Of a DNA stretch of 34,321 nt, positions 27,251 to 33,682 are shown one piece after another. The notes beneath the pieces were generated by a model. That model saw only the letters and a list, made by a program, of their open reading frames with translations, was not told the origin of the DNA and searched no databases. The DNA is from Paludibacter sp. (GTDB taxonomy: Bacteria; Bacteroidota; Bacteroidia; Bacteroidales; Paludibacteraceae): positions 1 through 34,321 of the forward strand of contig JAQUYE010000028.1 of assembly GCA_028691965.1 (NCBI GenBank). The letters run 5' to 3'. A program made the translations under genes and the position numbers. Every line of letters starts with the position of its first letter. The stretch's first letter is position 1.

Positions 27251-27615
27251 CTCCCGAACTATTAGCCCTTATCGGAAATGGTGGTGTCACAGCCCTGGCT
27301 CCCTTCAGTCGTGAAATTTATCTTTTAAGTATTGTTGTTGCCGGTACCAGCTTTTGTGAGACAATCGGCGAGTTAGAACCTCAACTGGTAGAGGGTACGG
27401 CCCTCCGCATGATTCGTCAGCCGGATAATAACTATGATGACCAGGCAATTGGTATTTTTTATAATACAACTCGTGTCGGATGGGTTCCTATGGAGGAGAA
27501 TCCTGTTATATCAAGGTTGATGGATGCAGGAAAAGCTTTTTTCTGCAGAATAGAGTCCACCTCCCGTAAAGGGAAGTGGGTAAAAATAAAAGCAGCCGTT
27601 TATATGGTCGAATAG
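27226..27615 (+). CDS. Stand-alone HIRAN-domain protein
   Basis: 129 residues. A HIRAN domain fills residues about 30-125: VAGTSFCE at the first strand, LRMIRQPDNNYDDQAIGIFY (the REPxNxyDxxAI-type core), RVGWVPMEENPVISRLMDAG, and a final strand. In eukaryotic HLTF this domain grips 3' single-stranded DNA ends, fused to a helicase; here it stands alone. It overlaps the J-domain gene by 25 nt in another frame, so the two are cotranslated and may act together, for example in recruiting Hsp70 to a DNA-bound complex (inference). Stop lies 10 bp from the stop of the convergent radical SAM gene. Confidence 0.82.
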   Translation: METGITPLTPELLALIGNGGVTALAPFSREIYLLSIVVAGTSFCETIGELEPQLVEGTALRMIRQPDNNYDDQAIGIFYNTTRVGWVPMEENPVISRLMDAGKAFFCRIESTSRKGKWVKIKAAVYMVE

Positions 27616-27625
27616 TAATTAGTCC

Positions 27626-28924
27626 TTAACTAAAATAGTAAGAGGCTCCAAGTGATAGCAACTCGTTCACCGGCCGGCAATCGGGAGAATGAACACTTCC
27701 CCATTTATTTTTTGCAACAGAAGCACAACCTCCTCCACAAGCAAGTGCCAGTTCACAACTACGACATTGTTCGATCGTTGTAACATCTCTGCTCTGCCAG
27801 TCTTCAATAAGCTCATTACGTCGGGTTACTTCCGGGAAAAAGGTACCCAACTCCTCCCCCTGTTTTCCAACGGTTGCAGTACAGGAGTAGATTGTGCCGG
27901 TATAATCGAATGCCCATTCGGTTTTGCAGGCCGGACAGGAATCAAATAATGGAGTGGGTAATGCTCCGTTTTCTTTAATATACTTTGAAATAGAAAAAGC
28001 CGGCTTGTAAAACTCTGCAATATGAGGATGCACTTTTAACAGTTCATACAAGTAACGATACAGACTTGCCCGATCAAAAAGCCGATCGGGACTGCTGTTG
28101 CAAACATGCAATTCATAATTTCGTCCAAGTTGCGTTTTAAAGAGTGGTGACTGAGTCCATCCTTTTTCAATTGCAAAGCTTGCCATTGATGCCAGGTTAT
28201 CAATATTATCTTTATCCACAACCATGCGAAGGTTAATTTCTATACCTGCTGCCATACAGGCATCAATGCCTTCTACAATTCGTTGGAAAGTAGGCAGCTT
28301 TCCATGCATATAGCGACGTTGATCATGAATTTCGGCAGTCCCGTCCAGCGTTACCTGTATTTCGCGAACAGAAGCTTTCTTTAATAAATCAATATACGAA
28401 GTAAGCGTATACCCGTTAGTAACAAAGGCCAGGTCGAGCCCTGACTCATTTGCTTTATCAATTAAATAGGCAATCAACATACGCTGGCGATCACCCGGCA
28501 TCAGGGGTTCACCTCCGAAAACGGTGATGTATTTCTTTCTGCCTGCAAATTCTTTGTTGATATATGCAAAAAAGGCATCAATAACAGCCTCCGACAATTG
28601 TTGCTTAACTGGCTCGTAACCTTCCTGATAACAATAGGTACAGGCAAAGTTACAGGAGTAGTTTGGCACAAAAAACAATTGAACTTCATCTTCTTCACGC
28701 TTTTCCTGAAAATCAAGATATGCATACTTAAGTGCCTTTTTTTCCTTTTCAGGATCAACAAGGTAACCACGTGAAGCAAACTCCCCTTGCGGATCTTCTT
28801 CCTTTTTCAACAACTCCATTTCATCGGCCGACAAGATATCAGCTGATTTATAAAGAGGATTCACAACAAAGAATTCGTCGGAGTCGGTGATAGGCACCAG
28901 TATGTTGTGCTTGGATAATGACAT
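27626..28924 (-). CDS. Radical SAM/SPASM peptide-maturase-like enzyme
   Basis: 432 residues. Residues 1-80 form an N-terminal region of unknown fold. The radical SAM cluster motif is Cys91-x3-Cys95-x2-Cys98 (CNFACTYCYQEGY), followed by the glycine-rich FGGEPLM and a TIM-barrel segment. The C-terminus is a complete seven-Cys SPASM domain: C-x9-G-x4-C (in ACKTEWAFDYTGTIYSC), then C-x2-C-x5-C-x3-C (CRSCELALACGGGC), then a last Cys (SPDC). SPASM enzymes of this type modify ribosomal peptides or act as sulfatase maturases; no sulfatase gene is present, so peptide modification is preferred. It starts 9 nt after the outer-membrane protein gene, in the same operon as a Cys-rich small peptide. Confidence 0.92.
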   Translation of the reverse strand: MSLSKHNILVPITDSDEFFVVNPLYKSADILSADEMELLKKEEDPQGEFASRGYLVDPEKEKKALKYAYLDFQEKREEDEVQLFFVPNYSCNFACTYCYQEGYEPVKQQLSEAVIDAFFAYINKEFAGRKKYITVFGGEPLMPGDRQRMLIAYLIDKANESGLDLAFVTNGYTLTSYIDLLKKASVREIQVTLDGTAEIHDQRRYMHGKLPTFQRIVEGIDACMAAGIEINLRMVVDKDNIDNLASMASFAIEKGWTQSPLFKTQLGRNYELHVCNSSPDRLFDRASLYRYLYELLKVHPHIAEFYKPAFSISKYIKENGALPTPLFDSCPACKTEWAFDYTGTIYSCTATVGKQGEELGTFFPEVTRRNELIEDWQSRDVTTIEQCRSCELALACGGGCASVAKNKWGSVHSPDCRPVNELLSLGASYYFS

Positions 28925-28933
28925 ATAATTAAT

Positions 28934-30169
28934 TTAAAATACGTAACCTATGTTCAGTGACAATGGCACCTTAACGGCATCATTGGTTGGAAAAATATTC
29001 CCGTTAGAATAATGCCCGATTTTCAGCTCGGCATTATAACGACGATCTTCTCCGAAAAAGATTCCTGCTCCCATGTTATCCATAAAGGTGAACTTCTCAC
29101 CGGTATCAAAACCATCAATAATCGTTTTAGAAATAAACGTTGGCGCAGCTACAGTGTAATAGAAATAGGCATCGAATAAATCTGTATGCAGAAAATTGAG
29201 ACGGAAAACCGGGAAGATGGATAAGGTAAAGAAATTCTCACGTGCTAATTGTGTATCGTTATGAAGACCGGTAGTTTGCCACACCGAGGCATTGACACCC
29301 CAATCGAGTGCGAAAAACTTCTCACTGTGAAACACATTTCGCTGGTAATTAAGTGACAGTCCCTGACGCACATGAGCCATCCCGCCCCAGAATATCGGGA
29401 AATACTTGTTCGACACCAGATTATTCACACCATATCCCAGTACATTGCTGGTAAAGCCCAGTTGAAGCCATTGCTTGGGATGAATCATACCTATGTCGGC
29501 AGTTTTCTTCAATTGTTTTTCAGTATAGGGTACAAACTGGTACGAGAATCCTCCACCAACAAACGACGTATAGGGTTGATTGTGTTTCTCGGATGCCGGA
29601 GAATAATTACCTACCAACTGCAAAGCCCACTTTTTAGTTAAATGGTATTTTAATCCCGCTCCAAACAGAAAAGTTCCGAAGTTCTTATCTTTTACAACAG
29701 CGTTTCCCTGATGATCCTTAAAACCGGCCCGAGTGATAATGCCAAGTCCTCCCTCACCATAGACCGAGAATTTATCTCCGAGAGGCAACCTGGCTTTCAT
29801 AGTGAAACCACCCACATTCGTCCATACCGAACGGAGTTGTTCTTCTCCCCCCTCTGAATATGCATACTTTACCCAGGATACCGGGTGCATATAGGTTATC
29901 TGTGCCGCAATATAATCATTGAAATTGTATCCCCACAGTACCAGTCTTACTGCTGTATGGGGAACAGTAACTCCTACCAGGTTATACCCGGGCTCCAGTT
30001 GTTCAGCACCGAAAGGATAATTAATGGATCCAAGGGTGACTTCAAAATAGGAACGCTGTAGAAGTAGTGGAATCTGTGAACGTTCGTCCTGAGCTAAAAG
30101 AGTTTGGGATGCTAATAAAAAGAATACAGGTAATAAGGCAAGAATCAGTACTTGTTTTGCAGGTTTCAT
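28934..30169 (-). CDS. Double-barrel outer-membrane protein with PagL-like C-terminal half
   Basis: 411 residues with a signal peptide ending near LLAQD. The sequence looks like two barrels in tandem. The N-terminal half (about 35-215) resembles a small OmpA-type barrel with strands such as FSVYGEGGLGIITRAG and WALQLVGNYSP. The C-terminal half (about 225-411) resembles the lipid A 3-O-deacylase PagL/acyloxyacyl hydrolase barrels, with the active-site strand IGHYSNGNIFPTND (His386, Ser388) and end NIGYVF. The position of the third catalytic residue (Glu140 of Pseudomonas PagL) is Lys400, so activity is doubtful. Sits between the Cys-rich peptide and the radical SAM gene, so a role in export or surface attachment of the product is possible but unproven. 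Confidence 0.8.
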   Translation of the reverse strand: MKPAKQVLILALLPVFFLLASQTLLAQDERSQIPLLLQRSYFEVTLGSINYPFGAEQLEPGYNLVGVTVPHTAVRLVLWGYNFNDYIAAQITYMHPVSWVKYAYSEGGEEQLRSVWTNVGGFTMKARLPLGDKFSVYGEGGLGIITRAGFKDHQGNAVVKDKNFGTFLFGAGLKYHLTKKWALQLVGNYSPASEKHNQPYTSFVGGGFSYQFVPYTEKQLKKTADIGMIHPKQWLQLGFTSNVLGYGVNNLVSNKYFPIFWGGMAHVRQGLSLNYQRNVFHSEKFFALDWGVNASVWQTTGLHNDTQLARENFFTLSIFPVFRLNFLHTDLFDAYFYYTVAAPTFISKTIIDGFDTGEKFTFMDNMGAGIFFGEDRRYNAELKIGHYSNGNIFPTNDAVKVPLSLNIGYVF

Positions 30170-30212
30170 TGAATAGTAATTGTATATAATATTATATAGT
30201 ATACAGGCCTAT

Positions 30213-30245
30213 AAAAACAAACCCCACCGACATACGCCGGCAGGG
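30213..30245 (-). terminator. Hairpin terminator/attenuator after the Cys-rich peptide
   Basis: On the minus strand a 10-bp stem (with G-U pairs), CCCTGCCGGC / GTCGGTGGGG, closes a 4-nt loop and runs into TTTGTTTTT. It begins 18 nt after the peptide stop and lies 43 bp before the outer-membrane protein start, so it would reduce downstream expression relative to the peptide. Confidence 0.75.
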
Positions 30246-30262
30246 AATGAGGTTGATGATAG

Positions 30263-30364
30263 TTAGTCGTGACAACCAGCTACCACTGTTGAAACTTTAG
30301 CGCAACACTGTGCGAGTTGTTTCGAACTGTTGCATCCGCAACTCTGATTTACTACACTTCTCAT
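30263..30364 (-). CDS. Small cysteine-rich peptide, candidate RiPP precursor or metal-binding peptide
   Basis: A 33-residue open reading frame from ATG 30364. It begins MRSVVNQSCGCNSSKQ and holds five cysteines at 9, 11, 20, 21 and 31, plus a C-terminal Cys-His-Asp. I do not recognise the family. Support for a gene: it begins 26 nt after the methyltransferase stop on the same strand, ends just before a Rho-independent-type hairpin, and lies upstream of a SPASM radical SAM gene, the usual place for a precursor of a modified peptide. No strong Shine-Dalgarno (AT-rich leader, as common in Bacteroidota). No signal peptide. It could be a leaderless precursor, a thiol-rich metal(loid) chelator, or chance; the CGC and CC pairs would suit As(III) or Cu(I). 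Confidence 0.6.
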   Translation of the reverse strand: MRSVVNQSCGCNSSKQLAQCCAKVSTVVAGCHD

Positions 30365-30390
30365 ATGATATAATTTTGAATGAATAGTTC

Positions 30391-31017
30391 TTATTTTTCT
30401 CCTGAAATGGTAAAACTGGCTACTTCAGCCTTTCCTTTTGGATAAGGTTTTGACTCCTCAAAGATACGTATATTACGGAAACCAGCCTCTTCGAGCATTG
30501 TTAAATACTCGGCGCGTGTTACGGCTCCGGCCCAACATTCGGCAACTGCTACCGGATCGGTACGATATTCTTCCGAAATTGGTGATGTAGCGTAAATATC
30601 ACTTACCACAAAGCGTCCACCGGGTACAAGTACACGGTAAACTTCTTTCCATACAGCTGGTTTATCAGTTGCATGATTGATTGTACAGTTTGAAATCAGG
30701 CAATTCACCGAATCCGCATCCAGTGGTAACTGTTCTAATTCTGCTTGTAAAATCTTAGCATTCGTAACTTCAAATTTTGCAAGATTAGCAGTGGCCTTTG
30801 AAATCATCCCTTCCGAAATATCTACACCATATACAAATCCTGTATCGCCTACCTCATCGGCCAGTTTTATAACATCAGTTCCGCGGCCGCTACCCAGATC
30901 AACACAAACCTCACCTGCTTGTGGTTTGGCGTAATTGATTGCCCCTCCGCAGGAAAGGCAACAGCTGGTTTCGCTCAGGTTAGTATAGCGTTCATTGATG
31001 GCTGAGGATCGTTGCAT
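30391..31017 (-). CDS. ArsM-like SAM-dependent methyltransferase
   Basis: 208 residues. Class I methyltransferase: motif I VCVDLGSGRGTD (37-48), acidic loop GVDISEGM (64-71), VLVPGGRFVVSD (129-140). It carries the arsenite methyltransferase cysteine pair: Cys111 in LISNCTINHATDK and Cys161 in AECWAGA, exactly 50 residues apart, as Cys174 and Cys224 in the Cyanidioschyzon ArsM. Extra cysteines sit at the N-terminus (19, 20, 23). It is shorter than typical ArsM (about 260-400) and lacks the C-terminal domain. It could methylate As(III) or a related soft metalloid, or a thiol. First gene of the cluster with the Cys-rich peptide; divergent from the membrane AraC regulator. Confidence 0.88.
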   Translation of the reverse strand: MQRSSAINERYTNLSETSCCLSCGGAINYAKPQAGEVCVDLGSGRGTDVIKLADEVGDTGFVYGVDISEGMISKATANLAKFEVTNAKILQAELEQLPLDADSVNCLISNCTINHATDKPAVWKEVYRVLVPGGRFVVSDIYATSPISEEYRTDPVAVAECWAGAVTRAEYLTMLEEAGFRNIRIFEESKPYPKGKAEVASFTISGEK

Positions 31018-31042
31018 ACTCTATATTACATTTATTAAGATG

Positions 31043-31050
31043 CAAAGATA
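31043..31050 (-). promoter_or_regulatory. -7 promoter box for methyltransferase/peptide transcript
   Basis: The minus strand reads TATCTTTG, an exact TAnnTTTG, 26 bp before the methyltransferase ATG. No clear -33 element. Confidence 0.55.
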
Positions 31051-31111
31051 CACAAAATCAAAAAAGCTGTTGATATTATAAAGTGTATTTTCAGTTGAAC
31101 AGTATATTTCT

Positions 31112-31119
31112 TATCTTTG
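31112..31119 (+). promoter_or_regulatory. -7 promoter box for the membrane AraC gene
   Basis: TATCTTTG, identical to the box of the divergent methyltransferase, 31 bp before ATG 31150. It overlaps the in-frame TTG at 31117, which therefore cannot be the start codon. Confidence 0.55.
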
Positions 31120-31149
31120 TTGAACTATAAAACATTCCAGAAGCAACTT

Positions 31150-32232
31150 ATGATTATACTGTTGTGGATAGGTATCACTCAGAGTCTCTTTGCTGCCATC
31201 TTGATGTTTACCAAGAAGGAGAATTCACTGCCGGATAAGATTTTATCCGGATTGCTTACACTACTTGCAATTGAGTTTACTACCTGTCTTGTGGATTATC
31301 AACTTTTTTCCATTCCACTTCTATCCAGTTCCTTTTTACTTTTAAACCCGGCTCTTTATATTTATATACGATCACTGACACAAGGTGATTTTAGTCTCCG
31401 CTATATCCAATTATTGCATCTGTTGCCCTTTGTCGGTTTTGAAATCTATGCTTACATCAGCAAAGAACCACTGGCACTCGATAACTATTTTGTACGTGAC
31501 GAACAATTCATATACCGAATTATCTTTGGTGCAGCCAATCTGATTTCATGGTCGATTTACAATCCTTTAAGCCTGATTCTGGTTCACCGTCATAGAATGA
31601 ACCTGCGAAACGAACAATCGCACATTGAAAAAAACGACAAGCTGGGATGGGTATTGTTTATAACTATTTTCTATGTAGTATATTGTCTTCTTGCTATTCT
31701 TTCAGCAAGTCTTGTGTTTTTCGGATCACACCCGCTTACTTCCCATTTCTTCAATTATTCCGTTCTCCTGGTAATGATTTTGATTATGAGTGCTTACGGG
31801 CAGCGTCAACAGAAGGTACCAGTCACCCTCCTTAAAAAACGAACAGCTGTCAGTTATCAAAATTCCCTGTTAAGTGATGAAAACAAGCAAAACATAGCTG
31901 AACAACTCATCCATTATACTGAGCAAAATAAGCTATGGCTCAATCTGGACCTGAACATGGATGCCCTGTCGACAGCTCTTAAAGTTCCCAAGTATCAGCT
32001 CACCGAAGTATTAAATACTCAACTTGGCAGAAACTTTTTTCAGTTTATCAATCAGTACAGAGTGGAAGCTGTAAAAGAAATGCTTGCCAACCCAACTATT
32101 AATTACTCAATAGAAGCAATCGGTTACGAATGTGGTTTTGCAAGCAAATCGGCCTTTTATACTGTTTTCAAACAAATGACCCGGCAAACTCCCACAGAAT
32201 ACAGACAAAAAACTGCTCCAAAGTCCAAATAG
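31150..32232 (+). CDS. Membrane-embedded AraC-family regulator
   Basis: 360 residues from ATG 31150, chosen because the promoter box covers the earlier TTG. About seven hydrophobic segments fill residues 1-225 (IGITQSLFAAILMFTKK, ILSGLLTLLAIEF, ..., VLLVMILIMSAYGQ), followed by a linker and a C-terminal AraC double helix-turn-helix (about 260-355: NMDALSTALKVPKYQLTEVLN, SIEAIGYECGFASKSAFYTVF). Such 7-helix AraC proteins are common in Bacteroidota and are thought to sense an envelope signal while bound to the membrane. It lies directly upstream of the barrel and exporter genes and divergent from the methyltransferase cluster, so either may be its target. Confidence 0.9.
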   Translation: MIILLWIGITQSLFAAILMFTKKENSLPDKILSGLLTLLAIEFTTCLVDYQLFSIPLLSSSFLLLNPALYIYIRSLTQGDFSLRYIQLLHLLPFVGFEIYAYISKEPLALDNYFVRDEQFIYRIIFGAANLISWSIYNPLSLILVHRHRMNLRNEQSHIEKNDKLGWVLFITIFYVVYCLLAILSASLVFFGSHPLTSHFFNYSVLLVMILIMSAYGQRQQKVPVTLLKKRTAVSYQNSLLSDENKQNIAEQLIHYTEQNKLWLNLDLNMDALSTALKVPKYQLTEVLNTQLGRNFFQFINQYRVEAVKEMLANPTINYSIEAIGYECGFASKSAFYTVFKQMTRQTPTEYRQKTAPKSK

Positions 32233-32252
32233 GTGACAAACGCTCTTCAGGT

Positions 32253-32299
32253 TTTAAAATCAGGACAACATCTAGTTGTGTCGACTTTAAAATCAGGAC
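32253..32299 (+). promoter_or_regulatory. Two 14-bp direct repeats, 33 bp apart
   Basis: TTTAAAATCAGGAC occurs at 32253-32266 and again at 32286-32299, spaced by 33 bp (about three helical turns, same DNA face). They lie between the AraC regulator and the barrel gene. AraC-family proteins bind direct repeats, so these are candidate operators of the neighbouring regulator. Confidence 0.55.
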
Positions 32300-32317
32300 T
32301 TTTGTGTTCTACAAAAG
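32299..32317. promoter_or_regulatory. Inverted repeat upstream of the barrel gene
   Basis: CTTTTGT (32299-32305) and ACAAAAG (32311-32317) form perfect 7-bp arms with a 5-bp spacer, 22 bp before ATG 32340. A smaller dyad (ACAAC-N5-GTTGT, 32265-32279) follows the first direct repeat in the same way, so each 33-bp unit is a repeat plus a dyad. Confidence 0.4.
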
Positions 32318-32339
32318 AAGTAACATTACATTAAAAAAT

Positions 32340-33671
32340 ATGAAACAAGCATTCATACTAACAGTAGTGTTACTTATTACCAGTACAGGTATTTCTGCTT
32401 TCGATACTGTGGCGACTGAAGCTGAAAAAAGTTCAACGGCTCTATCAGGTTATGCAAGAGCTTCAGCCTGGGGAGGTGGAAGTGCTTTCCCGATGACTTC
32501 CCTCTTTGCCGAAATTTCATTACAAAGCGAAATTACCTTTAGTAAGGTATATGCAGAAACCGATATCCGACTGCGTAAAGGGTATAGGTTCGGAGAAGAA
32601 GAGCAGCTCATTGACATTAATAAGTTAGTAGTGGGTTATAGTGGTAAGCTGGCAGATATTCGGCTGGGATATCAGGATGTTGCCTGGGGGCGGACTGATG
32701 GATTTAATCCTACTAACTACCTGCAATCATACGACTACTTCTACCTGACTGCTGAACCCGACGATCAGTCTGACCCAAACCTGGCTTTACGGACCCGCTT
32801 CCGACTTTCAGCCTACACTGAACTGGATCTGGCAGTAATGCCCTTTTATCTGCCCTCGGTATACAGGTACGAGTTATTTGATTTAGGAGAAAACGTCACT
32901 TTTACCGAACCGCACTTTCCGGAGCCAACGCTTGACAACGGTAGTATTGCCGCCCGACTTAATTTCGACTTCCCTGCAGTAGGAGCGTCTGTTTCGGCAT
33001 TTCGTGGCTATGATCCTTACCATGGATTCCGGGTAAAAGATATCGATTGGGCCACAGGTACTCCGCGCATCACCAACCAGGCCGCAAGTTATCAAAAAAC
33101 CAGTGTGGGTGCCGACCTGGCTATTCCTTTACCTAATATTATTATTAAGGCTGAAGCAGCATGGAATAGTACCGACAATCCTGAAAATGCAATGCATATT
33201 CCGAATAGTTATTGGATGTATGTGGGTGGCATCGAAGCGAACCCGGGTTCCACAACTCTAATTGTGAACTATATTGGTTATTGCAATCCGAATTTCACCT
33301 CCCTGCAGATTCCACAACCGAACGACCCCATGAATCCCATGCCACAACCAGCTTATGCAATGGCACTGATCGATTACGAAAACCGACTCTTCAACCGTCG
33401 TATTTTTCATCAACAGGAGAAATTCAATCACGCTGCATCGCTTTCACTACTCCGCAACTTCAGCTACGATGCCTGGCAGGCACAACTTACTACTTATTAC
33501 GACATCACTTCCGGGGAGTTAATGATTCGACCGGTTCTTAAATGGAACGTCAATGACCAGCTAAGTCTGACCGCCGGAGGAAACTATATGTACGGCAAAT
33601 CAGGCACTTTGTTTGACTATAGCTCATCGGTAATGAACGGAGCTTTTCTGGAATTCAGAGTAAAATTTTAA
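32340..33671 (+). CDS. Outer-membrane barrel protein partnered with an MMPL exporter
   Basis: 443 residues from ATG 32340, which opens a signal peptide (MKQAFILTVVLLITSTGISA); the longer frame from 32130 overlaps the AraC gene and is rejected. The mature chain is strand-rich with segments such as ITFSKVYAETDIRLRKGYRF, LADIRLGYQDVAWGRTDGFN and a terminal barrel strand FLEFRVKF. The GRTDGFNPTNY element is like that of DUF1302-type outer-membrane proteins often encoded beside RND/MMPL transporters. The MMPL gene starts 11 nt after its stop, so it is likely the outer-membrane partner. Substrate unknown. Confidence 0.82.
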   Translation: MKQAFILTVVLLITSTGISAFDTVATEAEKSSTALSGYARASAWGGGSAFPMTSLFAEISLQSEITFSKVYAETDIRLRKGYRFGEEEQLIDINKLVVGYSGKLADIRLGYQDVAWGRTDGFNPTNYLQSYDYFYLTAEPDDQSDPNLALRTRFRLSAYTELDLAVMPFYLPSVYRYELFDLGENVTFTEPHFPEPTLDNGSIAARLNFDFPAVGASVSAFRGYDPYHGFRVKDIDWATGTPRITNQAASYQKTSVGADLAIPLPNIIIKAEAAWNSTDNPENAMHIPNSYWMYVGGIEANPGSTTLIVNYIGYCNPNFTSLQIPQPNDPMNPMPQPAYAMALIDYENRLFNRRIFHQQEKFNHAASLSLLRNFSYDAWQAQLTTYYDITSGELMIRPVLKWNVNDQLSLTAGGNYMYGKSGTLFDYSSSVMNGAFLEFRVKF

Positions 33672-33682
33672 GTAACACAACT

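Noticed and set aside
32130-32339. Upstream extension of the barrel protein into the AraC gene
   Set aside because: A signal peptide starts at the ATG 32340, and the extension would overlap the regulator's coding end.
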